From Acheta domesticus (taxonomy: Eukaryota > Arthropoda > Insecta > Orthoptera > Gryllidae): a DNA stretch of 64,000 nucleotides. The position numbers and the translations under genes are program-made. The DNA is taken from NCBI GenBank assembly GCA_031308135.1, contig JAHLJT010004567.1:131911060-131975059 (forward strand), in the 5' to 3' direction. Below, in pieces: positions 12,251-24,225 of this stretch. The notes beneath the pieces are model-generated. The model was not told the DNA's origin. It saw nothing but the letters and a program-made list of their open reading frames with translations, and made no database searches. Each line of letters starts with the position of its first letter. The stretch's first letter is position 1.

Positions 12251-13050
12251 AGCCAACCCAGATATGTCGAATTCAAAAATCAATTGTAGTGTAATTCGGT
12301 AGCTTCATTTGCTATAAGAAAGAGAATCATACTATCGAGTTGCTATGGTGGCAAGAACAAGTTACTCGTTCAAGGCACTGATGTAACTTAATAATTTGAA
12401 ATTTTCTTCCTGTGTTGTGCTATACATGCCTAGTGTGATTATCTCTGCACTGAAGATTCACAATACCGTAAAATTGCGAATAAAAAATAGGAGGCTAAAC
12501 TTGTGTTTCATTGAGAGAAATTAGTTCATGACGTCTTGAATAACCCTACGTAAATCTGTCAAAATTAGAGACATAGGTAATGTGGTTGTAGTTTCTTCTC
12601 CAACCAAATATGTGCTTTATTATTATGAAGGATATTGATCGTTTTAATATTTGACGTTTAGAAAATATTTCACTATTTTTTAAACTAAAGAAGTTTTTAG
12701 AAAAAGTTAATATATTAAAGTCTAAATGATAAGATAACTGGCGTTCAGAATTTAGCAGGAAGTAATAATCCTCTCTGAAATTAAATATTCTTTCTTAAAC
12801 TATTAACGATACATTTTAAAATTATGGGAAAACGTGCAATAAACGTATTTGTGATAAAAGAATACGGTTTTTAAAACCATTTTACATAATAAAATTAATG
12901 AATTAAGTTTATCTTCAACAGATGTGAAACGAACAAAACCACTGACAGAATTTAACCTACTGTAAACGTAGGACTTGGTCTTGATAAAGGTGACAAAGAT
13001 GAAGGACACTTTCGCAAATATGCCTAGAATGTTGTGTAGCTCTAATTTAA
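12250..13050. other. AT-rich DNA, no gene seen
   Basis: AT-rich sequence with no frame of interest. The word TGAATAACCCTACG at about 12537 faintly resembles the inverted end of the mariner element at 14530, but no partner end is visible. Confidence 0.5.
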
Positions 13051-13054
13051 ACAG

Positions 13055-13255
13055 AAACAAGGATGGCGAGAAAACGAGAGAGAGAGACAGGAAGAGAGAT
13101 CAAAAGGGGGAGACAATGAGAGGAGAGGAAGACAAAGAGAAGAAAGAGAAAGAGGTAGAGGAAAAATGAGGAGAAAGAGGTGGGACAAGGGAGAAGAAGG
13201 GAGAAGCGAGTAAGGGACAGGGGAATGGGAGAGAGGGGAGATGGAGAAAGGTGTT
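13055..13255. repeat. Polypurine tract
   Basis: About 200 bases of almost pure A/G on the + strand, with GAGAGAGA, GGAGAAAG and GGGAGAAG words. It is similar in kind to the tracts at 2.6, 10.9, 24.3 and 44.5 kb. Confidence 0.7.
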
Positions 13256-13259
13256 TCCT

Positions 13260-14527
13260 TTAATGCAATTTTCCCCGACCGATACTCATCCCGTTAGATT
13301 TTATTGGTTGAGGTAGCCGTTACGAAAGTTCACACTATCCTATACACCATATATTGCTTTTTGCAGGTAACTAGAAGACTGTGGCAAGAACTCTAGACAA
13401 CAGTGTTTCTCCTCCCCTGCAACGACCTACACGTCAGCTTGAGGAAATTTTTCTCTCCAAGGATTTTCTCATAACCCCATCGTCACATCGCGACGATCTG
13501 TATGTTTCCGAGTAATCTGCCGATGTGTGTTGTAGTATCATACAATTAAATTTAATTGTTAGTGAGAAAATAGAGAAGGAAACTAGATCAAAAAGGAAAA
13601 ATCGCTGTTTGCTACTCGTTTTTTTAGGATACTACTGCTTCTGAATAGTACTGATTTGAGACAACACGGAAACTATCGATAAGATCAGTATTCCACTAGA
13701 AATCTCCTCCAGACACTGGTTGAATTCGGCCCAACCCTTTAGCTTATTTTTAAAATCTGCCATCTGTAGATCCTCTCTGAGAACAATGTTACAGAAGCAA
13801 CGGTGTTGTCGTTGAGATATCACAACCAGTTAATCTGTAAAAGGCCTTCAACAGGCAGGAGTGGCAAATTCTTCCGTCCTTCCGGCAGATCTTTCGCTTT
13901 GTTTCCAAAAGGCCTTCCTTTGCGCGGACCAATCACGAGGCGCAGGCGGTGCTTCATCGAAATTACGATCTCGAAAGACTTCGAGCTCTGGAGGCAAAGG
14001 TAGAGAATCCCCCAAGGCATTGTCCTCTTCACTGCAGATGGAGTAGGCGTGGGGAATCTTGTTACTGGAGACTGGTGATTGTGCTGATGAAGATACTGTT
14101 TACTCGTAGGCGACATGAAGTATGGGGTGAACCGAATGAAATAGAATTTGCGAGTGAGCGTTAAACGAATGACGCTTAGAGTGGCGAAAGTATGTATTTG
14201 GTGTCTTCGGCCATGGTGATTGCGAATTCGGCTATAGTGATTGCGAAGTCTCAAAGGAGGTAGTAGTTACTAGAAAAAAAATATGTATTCGGTATTTTCA
14301 CGCTAAGAATCGTGCAGTAAAAAAGGGTTACACTTTGGAAGTAGTAAAACGAGGAATAAACAAGAATTAAATCTGAGACCATGTGAGTGATGAGTTTGTC
14401 AATTCACTGATTAATACTTTTAATTACTTAATTTCTTACTAAAATTATTCAAAATTGGCGGAGTTAATTTCTGTTCCAATAAGAAGTTCATTTAAACGAA
14501 TTGGCAATGTCCTCCAAGAAAAATAAG
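13260..14527. other. Mixed-composition DNA, no gene seen
   Basis: Moderate GC, with overlapping short frames between 13630 and 14250 on both strands (a 144-codon minus frame and shorter plus frames). None has a recognisable domain or splice context. The right edge is the TA dinucleotide at 14528-14529, which borders the mariner element. Confidence 0.45.
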
Positions 14528-14529
14528 TA

Positions 14530-15877
14530 CAGAGTTATTCAAAATGCTTGTCAGGGTTTCGTGATTTGTTTAGAGACAAGGAATTAAATACGATTATTGT
14601 AGTTGCTGCGGTTGGTAGATAAACTCTGAAAGTTTCGTCATGCAACGGTTGTAATTAACTAAGTTAACGTCAGATGGCAGTTATAGCAGTGTTTAAAAAA
14701 TAGCGATGTGCGGTAAGGAGAAAGGTTTTGTACTCTTGAGTATCATCAACATCAATCCATTACCAACGTCCGGCGCCATTTTCGAACGGAATGCGGAAAG
14801 GACCCTCCTTCTGACAAGTCTATTCGCAGATGGTACGCTCAATTTTTGGATGCAGGCTGTTTGCGTAAAGGGTAAAGTAGTGGACGTCCCGCAGTGCTAG
14901 AAGCGGAAGTGAATCGGATCAGGGAATCTTATCTCCGTAGCCCTAAAAAATCGACTGCACGAAGAAGCAGGGAAAAGCATGTTTCTCACAGCAAATTGTG
15001 GCCTGTGCTACAGAAGTGCCTGAAGGTAAAGCCATATCGTTTACAGCTGTATCAAGTTTTACCAGATAATGACAAAACTTTACGTTTCAGTTTTTGCTAG
15101 GCATCTCAATAACGTTTTGAAGGGGATGGTTTTCGAGACAGACCAGTTTTTAGCAACGAAGCAACCATTCATGAGAATGGAAAAGTAAATAAACAAAACG
15201 CTTGCATTTGGGGAGCAGAAAAGCCCCATTGTTACGTGGAATATGTACATGATTCACCCAAAATATATGTGTTCTGTGCCGTTGCAAAGTTGAAGGTCTG
15301 TGGCCCATTCTTCTTCACCGAACAGACAGTGTCAGGGATGATTTATCTTGATATGATTGCAGAATGGTTGTTACCTCCGTTAAAACTCAACAGGGACGAT
15401 TTCCAACTACAGCAGGATCATCACCGGCAGGCGCATCACCTCATTTCCACAGGCACGTAAAAGCGTTTTTAAGCTAGTAACTTCCACAGCAGTGTATCGG
15501 ACGCGAAAGACAGTAATCAGATGCTCTTTCCATGGCCGCTGCGTTCACCAGACCTCACGCCGTGTGATTTTTCCTGAGGGGATATGTTAAAGATCTAGTC
15601 TTTATCCCTAATCTGCCGTCGAATATTCTGGAACTGAAGAAGCGCAACTGAACCAACTTCCCAGGCATCACCTCTTAGATGGAGCGTGTTTGGGAAGAAA
15701 ATGCACTATCGGATGGATGTGCGTCAAGTAACTAAGGGGGGACATATTGAACATTTGTAATTTATGTAAAAAACTATGATTTTCAGTTTACAATAAAATA
15801 AGGTTCATATTTGTACATCAATTACCCTGTGTATTATTGATGTTTTGAAACCTCGACAATCATTTTGAATAACCCTG
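14530..15877 (+). mobile_element. mariner/Tc1-superfamily transposon, complete length, inactivated
   Basis: The element is about 1348 bp, the normal size for mariner-like elements. The left end reads CAGAGTTATTCAAAATGCTT and the right end, read inverted, CAGGGTTATTCAAAATGATT; over 30 bases the two ends differ at only a few positions. A TA precedes the left end, as expected for TA-targeting integrases, while the right flank is CA and has probably mutated. The interior encodes a decayed transposase (14706-15760). Both ends are present, but the transposase is broken, so the copy could move only with enzyme supplied elsewhere. Confidence 0.88.
14706..15760 (+). pseudogene. mariner-like transposase pseudogene
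   Basis: The decayed reading starts near the ATG at 14706. From about 14758 to 15097 one frame encodes the DNA-binding half, with IRRWYAQFLDAGCLRKG followed by an in-frame TAA and then a linker, IRESYLRSPKKSTA. The catalytic half is read from about 15125. In RPVFSNEATIHENG the first catalytic Asp appears as Asn (codon 15155-15157). FQLQQD keeps the second Asp (15416-15418), and SPDLTPCDF keeps the third (15566-15568) just before a stop. The C-terminus MDVRQVTKGGHIEHL ends at TAA 15760. There are 49 codons between the second and third Asp in this copy, with two stops between them, so it is not a plain DD34D mariner; indels may have altered the spacing. It cannot make an active enzyme. Confidence 0.85.
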
Positions 15878-15879
15878 CA

Positions 15880-18660
15880 TATCGTTCAAGTAGAAGTGTA
15901 ACTGAATAATGTACTAAATGAAGCAAAACCCTGGAGGTAACAGTGGTAAATGGCAAAGAATTTAACAGAGTAGGAGTTACAAAGTAGACGCTGACAATGT
16001 TAGTGAGTCGGCAAAGAAACAGCCATGTCACAAGAGTAATTCTCCGAAGCGAAGAGACACCGCGCTCCTCCTATCAAAATGAAAGGTGTGGGGAAATAAC
16101 GAAGGCAGACGGTGGGTACAGACAGTTTCGTTCTGCTCGCCTGCTGCAGTCAAAGAATCCAATACGAAGCCTGTCAAAAGCTTCGCTCTACCACTCCCTC
16201 TCTTTCTCCTTCTCACTCCCAGCTATGCCTTCTCGACATGGTGCTGCTGTCGACACGAGATCCGATCGTCTTGCGAGAAGAAGTGTTAATAATATACGTG
16301 GGCGGGCCATCTCCAGTTGGTGTTTTTTTCGCTAGCAAAATCGCCGGAAGGAACAGCACAGCTGGAAGCACATGTGACGGCTTGCAATCTCGTCCTTTAT
16401 TGCATTGGGTGCCACGGTTCAAGGGCTGTGCTCTGCTGTTTGTAAGATATTGCTAAGAAGAGAGATTCGAAGATATCAGTATTGCATATTTATATATTGT
16501 TTTCGTCCTTGCTGCTCCACGCATGAGTTTTCCTGAAATTGTAGAAAACATCACGCGGAAACTTTTACGATTGATAGAACATGTCTATTTAAACTAGAAC
16601 TACGATTATTGAACGTAGTGATGAATAGTGATGAATTTGTTATATCATCTTTGCGTCGATCTACTTTCCCCATTTACAAAGCAAACGAACAACGAAGACC
16701 GAATACCAATAATGCCACAGAAACAATATTAATAGTGGCAGATTTTGGGAAGAGTATTCAGGTTGTTTTCTTTCCTCTAAAATGAAAAAATTAAAAATCT
16801 TTCACGTTGAATCGAATCAATTACCTAGGTTCGCTTCAATGTAAGCCTAATGAATAGAACCAGTATTATGTAAACAACAATTATTTTTAGAGTTTTTGTG
16901 ATTACTTGTAGTTATGTGCTGTATATTAGTTAAATCGATATTAAATGTTTGGAAATATAAGAAAATACTACTAAAACTTAGTTAAATCCACACTCGACTG
17001 AATGTCAAAAATTTAAGCTTCTTACGAAATTTGGATAACACAATTTGATCAGTTTGAAGCAAAAATAGTATATAAAATTAAGTACCTCAGAAGGGCCCTA
17101 GTTCAAGAGACTCAATCATTCTACAGTCCCAATATCGCCAACCATAATAAGTAGCACTGAAGTGTAAAAAGTAAACGTTTAAGATTTTTTCTTTTAGTTC
17201 TTTATTTAGAACTTTTATTGTCGACAAAAAATGAAATTCTTGAATAGATTATTCTGAGAATTTATAGATTTTAGTGCATAAAAATATATATTTGTTTTCG
17301 GAGAAGATTCGGGTTACCCGAGAAAAAAGTGAGAGACTCGTGGAAAAAACACATGTTACTAGAAACCGATGCGAGTCTAGACCGGAGAGAAGCTAAATAA
17401 GAATGTTCAAGCACATGTGTGAAATTAACAATAGAGTCTGTATTGTGAACGAGATTTTGTTACACTGTCTCGTTTCAAGTGCTGATCGTTTCTCAAAGTA
17501 GGGAGGGCAGGGATACGTACGTCCAAGCGGGGATTTATATATCCCCTCCGGGGGTTATTTAAACCCGATTCAGGGGTTTTTCTTCTGTCATGCCGTAAGA
17601 TATCTTTTCTACAACTTTGATGCAATCGAAACCCTCTGAATGAATGCCATAAATCGATGTAAGTAATGCACAGGCTATTAAATAGCTTAAAATTTCTTTT
17701 GCCTAGTCATGTAGTGTCATGCAATTTGTTCAACATTGGTAAAATATAGAATGTTATGTGAAATTATTGACCCTCCTAGAATCAACCATTGTTTACGCAG
17801 TATCAAAACGAATAAGCATTGCTCATCCAATCTATGTATTAACAAAAGTATTATTTTATTAACTTCGTAACTCGTAAGTGTTGTATCACTGAAACATTTT
17901 GGAAGTAATGTAAGTAAATTGAAACGTGAAATTCAAGTTTGGTAAGTTTTTTAAAATCATTTTTAAGTTTCATTATGCATGTTTTATACGAATCCTTTGA
18001 TTATGACCGACAATTGAGCTGCACACGTATATGTTTTTCCTTGTGAACACTACTCGACAACGTAACACTTCCTTGCTTTGTAGACTTTCATAGCAATGTT
18101 GTACCATGGGCTATCAAGTCGGACGGACCGGAAAAAATTACGAATAGGAATAGATCACAAATTAGGAAAGATTGAAAGAGTATGCGATGTGCTTGTAAGT
18201 ACAGTTCGTGAGGCTCTTTACACATTAACATTATTGTTACAATTTTAGACTTGTAACGATAATGTGTGAAGTAATTTAAACCACTAATAACAAATAAATG
18301 AAACACGGTAGTAATATTTTCCCGCTTCTTTGGTGTTACAAGAGTTAAATATTTTGAACCTATCGATCGATTTTTATGATCAAAGAACCAAACAATCTAT
18401 ATACCGCACGGGAATCTTTCAAGGAAAGCTTTCAAGAATTCAACCTCAAAATAAAGCCAATTCAAACTCAAATATATTTTGTTCACACAAACATGACATC
18501 AGGGAGAAAAAGTTATTTAAAAATTATATTAATCATTATATGCTAACTTTTCAACGTTTCGTCGAAATATTTTTTTCTTATTGATTTTACCAATATTTAA
18601 GATTACAGTAACGCCAATGAATTTAATACTTGGTTACAATGCAATTTTAGAGCAAATATC
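15880..18660. other. AT-rich DNA, no gene seen; small hairpin cluster near 17.53 kb
   Basis: Mostly AT-rich and without recognisable genes. A moderately GC segment at 16060-16440 has competing short frames on both strands. At 17530-17575 two stem-loops follow each other: GGGGAT-TTATAT-ATCCCC and GGGTT-ATTTA-AACCC, both in an otherwise plain stretch. I see no further mobile-element ends. Confidence 0.45.
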
Positions 18661-18664
18661 CACA

Positions 18665-18965
18665 GTTTGAGGTGTTTAAGGCGACTGCAGCGTGGTGAGT
18701 GTGGGCGGAGTCGGGAGAAGCACGTCACACGTGAAATATTCCAAGGCCCCCTGCAGGCAAGCGGGAGGGGCGGGGGCGGCGGCGGCGGCGGCGGGGGCGG
18801 GCTGGGAGAAGGAGCCGTAAAACGGGCGGCGATCGCGAAAATACACAAGGCGCCCTCACCCGCTGAATGGAGGAGGGGGGCCGGACCTCCCAGCCCCTCT
18901 CTGTTCGCATCCTTCAACACACAAATCCCCTCCCTTTCTCTCCTCACCTTTCTACGCCCGTGAGA
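18665..18965. promoter_or_regulatory. CpG island with a (GGC)n/G-rich run
   Basis: GC-rich island with a long GGCGGC...GGGGCGGG run at about 18765-18805 that could form G-quadruplexes on the + strand. Antisense translation gives a polyproline stretch within a 131-codon frame (18603-18998), which is a consequence of the triplet run. Promoter or enhancer function is possible, but no start exon is seen. Confidence 0.4.
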
Positions 18966-19195
18966 CTTTCTGGCAGGTTCTGGTTGGAATGCGGACACGG
19001 GTTCCTAATAACGCACTTTTCCTGCACTTACGTCGGGAAACTTGTGTTTCGGAGTGGAAAATTGCCGATACGCAGGAAAGTGAAAGGGACAACCAAGAAT
19101 TTCAGTTTTACTTTTAAGGAAGTTTCTTATAACGATTGGAGTAGACGCACATTAAAATCTCACTCAGTTCAGGATAATAAATATGTAACAGAATG

Positions 19196-19205
19196 TTATT
19201 ATTAA

Positions 19206-19236
<31 letters not shown>

Positions 19237-19253
19237 GTTTTATTATTATTTAA
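19196..19253. repeat. (TTA)n microsatellite
   Basis: About 55 bases of near-perfect ATT/TTA triplets with two interruptions (GTT). Together with the AAT/ACT run at 19339-19402 it brackets about 85 bases of unique DNA, a layout also seen around the LINE tails in this window. Confidence 0.85.
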
Positions 19254-19338
19254 TATGGAGACCCAGTGAAATGCTGAAAAATATTCACAAGAAAATATAA
19301 AACAAAAGCAATTGTAACTAACGTAGTTTGCCGCTTAT

Positions 19339-19402
19339 AATAATAATAATGATAACAATACTACTACTACTACTACTAATAATAATACAATAATAATAAT
19401 AA
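19339..19402. repeat. (TAA)n/(CTA)n microsatellite
   Basis: TAATAATAATAATGATAA is followed by CTACTACTACTACTA and further AAT triplets. The change of unit within one run suggests slippage on point-mutated units. Confidence 0.8.
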
Positions 19403-19513
19403 AAGTAATAATTACTTGGGCGAAAGGAAACATTTCGCAATTTGTAAATCATAGTTTTATAAATGAAAAGAGCTTCACACTGAATCCCATCTTCAAATGG
19501 CCGCCCCTGCACT

Positions 19514-19546
19514 GTACGGTACAGCATTATTGGTTCGGTACCGTAC
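19514..19546. other. 9-bp perfect inverted repeat
   Basis: GTACGGTAC at 19514-19522 is the exact reverse complement of GTACCGTAC at 19538-19546, with a 15-base spacer. It could form a hairpin or a dimeric protein site. No gene adjoins it. Confidence 0.55.
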
Positions 19547-19559
19547 GTAAGTAAACAGT

Positions 19560-20050
19560 CTATATTGCTAAGCGTCGAGATTCAATTGTGCAGAAAATAA
19601 AATAGTTCCTTTCATTATATCAAGTAATTATTTTCTCAACTCATTTGTGAATTGCTTTCGAGCTTCTGCTTGTTTCTAAGCACCCATGCTACGGAGTGGC
19701 GGCTGTCAGAAGAACTAAATTTATTTAATCACGTAATAGAAGATCGAAAGATCTCATATTATGGATTTAGGCATGAGGATCATACTTTGTGCTTCTTCTA
19801 GACACGATAACCCAGTTTCAACGGCCTAAGACGATCTATTTCCTAGTTATTAACAATGATGAATGTGTTGGTGTTATATTAGTTGCAGATGCACCTGTTT
19901 CTCAATAATCAACGAACGTCTTGAACTATTTATCAATAAACTACTTTAAATTAATAATTTTTATAAAATAATATTCTAATGCTCATGTAATTGTATTTAT
20001 TACAATTGTTATTTTCCTAAAAATTATTATTTTCATATTGGTGCTACTGA
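19560..20050. other. AT-rich DNA, no gene seen
   Basis: AT-rich and stop-dense; nothing recognised. Confidence 0.55.
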
Positions 20051-20385
20051 TCGCCATGTGCAGGCCAGCCACGTGCCCCTCGTCATCCCCAGAGGCCGAG
20101 GAAACTGCGTATGGCGAGGGAGACGCCACCGTCTTTTGTTCGTCCCCGGCGTCGGCGGCGCGCGCTGCCAGCGGCGCTAAAATGAAAATAAATGGCGTCG
20201 CTTAGCGCCGGCGGGCGGCCGCCTGACGCTGTCCAGAGCTGCGTCTTCGCGGTGGCGCCTCGCGGGCCTTCTTCTCGCCACGCCCCTCCCTCCAACGCGC
20301 CCTCTGTGCTCCGGCAGGGTTCCGCCCCGCCTACGTTCTTCCCCGCCCAGGCACCCTCCATTAGCAAATGTGTCGCTCCGTCAGT
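20050..20385. promoter_or_regulatory. CpG-rich island
   Basis: GC-rich island with GGCGTCGGCGGCGCGCGCTG and, inside it, AT words (AAAATGAAAATAAATGGCG) framed by CpG. It passes directly into a 16-bp minisatellite. No ATG with an adjacent splice donor was found. Confidence 0.35.
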
Positions 20386-20389
20386 GTCC

Positions 20390-20800
20390 CTCCTCGCCAA
20401 TGTTCAGCCCCGCCGTTGTCTGGCGCACTCGGCGTCTCGCACGGCCAATATACAGCATCGCCAGTGCTTCGCTTCGCCACTGTCTGGCCCCGCCAGCGCT
20501 TCGTTGCGACACTTCCTCGCCCCGCCAGTATCTCGTCCCGCCAGTATCTCGCCCCGCCAGTATCTCGCCACGCCAGTATCTCGTCCTGCCAGTATCTCGT
20601 CCCGCCAGTATCTCGTCCCGCCAGTATCTCGTCTCGCCAGTATTTCGCCCAGCCTGTATCTCACCCAGCCAGTATTTCACCCCAACAATATCTAACCCCA
20701 CTTGCATCTCACCCCGCCAGTATTTAGCCCCAACAATATCTTGGCCTCGCCAGTACCTAGCTCCAGCAATATGTCGCCCCTCTGGTATCTCTTCCTGCCG
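20390..20800 (+). repeat. 16-bp minisatellite (CGCCAGTATCTCGTCC)n
   Basis: The core from 20522 to about 20640 holds seven almost identical units CGCCAGTATCTCGTCC, and increasingly mutated units extend both ways. Because 16 is not a multiple of 3, every frame cycles through the same 16-residue pattern, giving several long overlapping frames of PVSRPASISSRQYLV-type peptide on the + strand and matching frames on the minus strand. These are repeat artefacts, not genes. Confidence 0.9.
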
Positions 20801-22080
20801 CCCCTGCCCACCCCTCTGCCCCACTGGTATCTCTTTCTGCCGCCGGACGACCTGCTCTGTCACTATTTGGTACTCTGCCACTCGCCTGTACTCCGTGACC
20901 CAAGCATTCCTCCTTGTCTTACCTCGCCACATGTCCTCAGAGTGATTCAAATTCATTAATACACTACCGCCAAGAAGCTACTACACCTTTTCGAAATTGA
21001 AATAATCTATTACTTCAACATGGCGAAACTTCACATAACTTCTAGGTTTGCGTTGAATCATTACACCTCTTAAAGGAAGACTTATTGTGATACATTATAC
21101 TGCCAATACTAAGATGGCATTGACACTAGCAAGAACAATTCTCTCATGACATATCTCACCACTTCTCTCCCCTTCAGTGACCACACCATCAGTGTCTCTC
21201 AGCATCAGTACCGTGCCATGCGAACATCTCTCCTTGCCCTCACAATGGGCGATCTTGCTTGTTTTTTCCTATTTCGTTGGAACGCCCCTATTGAATGATC
21301 TTATCAAATATTACATTGAATATTCACAAATTTCACATCGACAGCTGTTTCTTGGATAGCTCTTTTCACCCGGCATTGTTCTGACATACATGACACTTCT
21401 CGGATGATCGTTCATCTCAGTTTTTAGCTTTATGGCTGATCTCGTTGTAACTCTTTTCATCTGATTATCACCCTATATTATCTTTTCGTACTTAACTAGC
21501 CATTTCTCTCGCCCTTTAACATTCTTATTTCGTTTATTCATGTCTTGCTTCCTGCTTTAAAAGCGGTTCCACTTCTTCAGTCTGCTTTTTGTCTCATTCG
21601 TTTCTCCAGTTCTTCAGCATCATTTTTAGTATTTTGATCCCTCCTTCTCTATTCCCTCTCAACTCATGTTACATGGTAATGTTTTCACGTCCCTTTCTTT
21701 CTTCAGCCCTTATTTAGCTCACCCAAACGTCTACTATTTCAAATTCCCTGTCTTTTTCGGCCAGCTTCTTCCGCCTCATTTCGTTTACATTCTCTCCAGC
21801 TCAACCCTCCCTATCTCATTCCACCATCTTTCATTTCTTCGTTTTCGAGGGCGTCTCCCCTTCTCTGGACGCCAGAAATCTTAATCAATTTAGGCGCCAT
21901 CTGTTTCTATCCAGCCGCCGACGTCTTCTCGCCCGCGCCACTGGCCCGCTTTCTGGCCTCCTCCCAGCTCCTCGCTGCCTCGCTTCATCTGAAGTGCGCC
22001 TGTAAGAAAGGCCTCTGGAGAGAAACGCGGCCCTGACGACGGAATGTAGCGGGCAACTCGGTCTTCCACCCGCCGTGGCA
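20800..22080. other. Pyrimidine-biased DNA, no gene seen
   Basis: C/T-biased, with recurrent words such as CTCATTTCGTT, TCTCCAGTTCTTC and CATCTTTCATTTC, which suggest a decayed short tandem repeat. A GC-richer segment lies at 21900-22080. Short frames on both strands show no known domain. Confidence 0.4.
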
Positions 22081-22336
22081 GAAGCGAGGGTGAATTGCGT
22101 TTACAAGCCGCCACACATCAAGTGCTTCGTAATCTGTGGCGAGACCGAGAGTTTGGTGTGGGGTATAATCAGAGATGGAAGCAGTCATGACAAGGCTTGT
22201 GTGGGGTATAGCCAGACAAGTAAAGGATATCCTAAAACAATTTCGTTACTTTACTTTCGTTACTTTACTACTCGTATATTAGTTCTATGTTTATATCCCT
22301 ATTTTTCCTTAAGTAATACATCAATCGTAATGTTAT

Positions 22337-22625
22337 CGGTGGCCCGCTGATTAGCGTGCTCGCTTTTCACGGCGCAACCCCAGGTTCGACTCCCGGTCGC
22401 GGCATGAATTAACTCTGGGCTTTCCTTGCAATGACCAGTATCTGTTACTGTGTCACGATGAGAAAGCTCTCTTCTCAGGTTGAGAAGACCAAAGGTACAG
22501 CGTAGGGATGTCTATGTGCTAACTACACGTATCCCTTAACCCATGGCCGCAAGGCCGAAACGCCGCTAATAGGCCTTAGCTCGTAAAGAGCTGTTGTGCC
22601 AAAGTACAAGTACAATACCTCAAGC
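22337..22625 (+). mobile_element. tRNA-derived SINE, family A
   Basis: The tRNA-like head GGTGGCCCGCTGATTAGCGT carries an A-box-like TTAGCGTGCTCGC and a clear B box, CCAGGTTCGACTCCCGG. The body has TTCCTTGCAATGACCAG, GTTGAGAAGACC, GATGTCTATGTGCTAAC and a CAAAGTACAAGTACAA tail. The same order recurs at 57470-57745. I reject a functional tRNA gene because the acceptor and anticodon arms do not pair and the family body follows immediately. Confidence 0.8.
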
Positions 22626-22629
22626 ATTG

Positions 22630-23935
22630 AGTAATGGCTACCAAAATGATGCACATATCTTCAGCATTTTTATTGTTCTTGGCGGGCAATGTCATTTGAA
22701 ACATCTTATCTACAGGTATATTATCAACAAGTCTACAGGTATATTGTAGTACTCAGTAAATTTCCAAGTATCTGCCAATTTTACAAAATTTAGCTCTCAA
22801 TTTAATGGAAATTAGAATATTTTTCGTTACAATTTCTGAATTGTTAATAGTCCTTGAATTAAGGTCTCTTGAACTAAGCTGCTAGGAACATTTTACCGGA
22901 CCAGAATCGTGAAAATGCGTAATGCCATGCAGTAATACATAAAAAACAATTTAATGTCTTAATACAACTATGGCTAATGAATATGACGATAATAGATGTG
23001 GAAATCACCTTTCAGATTTTGTATACGAAACGAGCATTATGCATGACGGTAAGGATGAAGTGATCGAAGTAATGCCGATTTACACAAGATAATTAAATAA
23101 AAATGTTAGAAAATAAGGTAAAAGTCAAAAAGTTAGACAATAGTTCAAATTGTATTTAGTGACTATGATAATGACATTTATGAACTGTAATAATACATTT
23201 ATACGAATATACTTAAACAGCTCTGACTGTGTAAAGGAAATTTCTTTTTTTAACGGCTAGTATGTATTTTGACCTGCATTATGATCGTATATTACCAGTG
23301 TTTGATATGTGCAGGATGCCGCAATTTGTTAGCAGGATTCAACCAATTCAATTTTCTTGTAATATCATTTATAAAACTTTTTTCAATTGTATGCAGCTTA
23401 ATATTATATAATATGTCAGGATTTTAAGCCATAATCATTACTTGACGATAATATTAATTGTAACTCTAAACATGTTCTTGTTTTGAATAAGCAGAAAATA
23501 CTGTTTGTAGAATGAAAACCTCTACTATATTTTCTTCTTACAAAACTTTGCATTCTGCAACTCAACTACCTGAGAAATAAACATTCATGCCAGTCAACAA
23601 ACTGGCGTTCTTTTTCTTAACTTGCATTGCGCTGCATTAAGTACTAACAATTCCCATCAGTCTTTGTAAACCGCATGATCGTGAGAAATATTTTGCATTA
23701 TGAATGTTTCGATTGTGTTTGAGGAATGTACAATTCTATGTTATTTGGAAAAATAACATATGTTACTTAAGTCACGAGGTGAATTTTTTAACAATCAGAA
23801 GTCGACAATAAACAATTTTTCTTCCTTTACTTTCTACAATTTTCTGCAATGGCTGTACACGTAATTTTGCTTTAATTTCTTCAAAATGTCTCTGAGAGAT
23901 ACCTTCCAGAGAGTCAACCCTCCTAAGTCTCAAGA
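22630..23935. other. AT-rich DNA, no gene seen
   Basis: AT-rich and stop-dense on both strands. No exon, element end or RNA gene was recognised. Confidence 0.6.
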
Positions 23936-23939
23936 GCAC

Positions 23940-24225
23940 AAAACTCATTTACCACACCAGCACCGCCATTTGCTCGTCCTGCCGCCGGAAGCGCAAACAA
24001 ATCGACGGCGTGCGGAAACTCTTTCGACCTGCGCAGCTCTCGACGGGCACCAGCGGTGAGGTGCACTGCACTACGGTCATTAGTCGAGGCACCGACGATA
24101 TTTCAAAGCGCTTGCATTAGTTACAAGATCGCGTTCCATTCTTCACGACGGAGTCTGTTGTTCCTGAGTGGGGTTCGTGTTTCTTGCGAGCGGCAGCGGC
24201 GGCGGCGACGACGACGTTGCCGGAG
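23940..24225. promoter_or_regulatory. CpG-rich island leading into a purine tract
   Basis: CpG-dense sequence (CCTGCCGCCGGAAGCGC, GACGGCGTGCGG, GCGGCAGCGGCGGCGGCGAC) ends directly at a polypurine tract. The same island-plus-purine arrangement occurs at 10.9-11.8 kb and 44.2-45.2 kb. Confidence 0.35.

Noticed and set aside
12530..12560. Second mariner end near TGAATAACCCTACG
   Set aside because: Only about 12 bases match the inverted end and no partner end or transposase remnant is nearby.
20192..20956. Several 119-191 codon frames on both strands
   Set aside because: All are readings of a 16-bp minisatellite, with the same cyclic peptide in each frame.
22337..22410. Functional tRNA gene
   Set aside because: A and B boxes are present, but arms do not pair properly and a SINE body shared with 57470-57745 follows.
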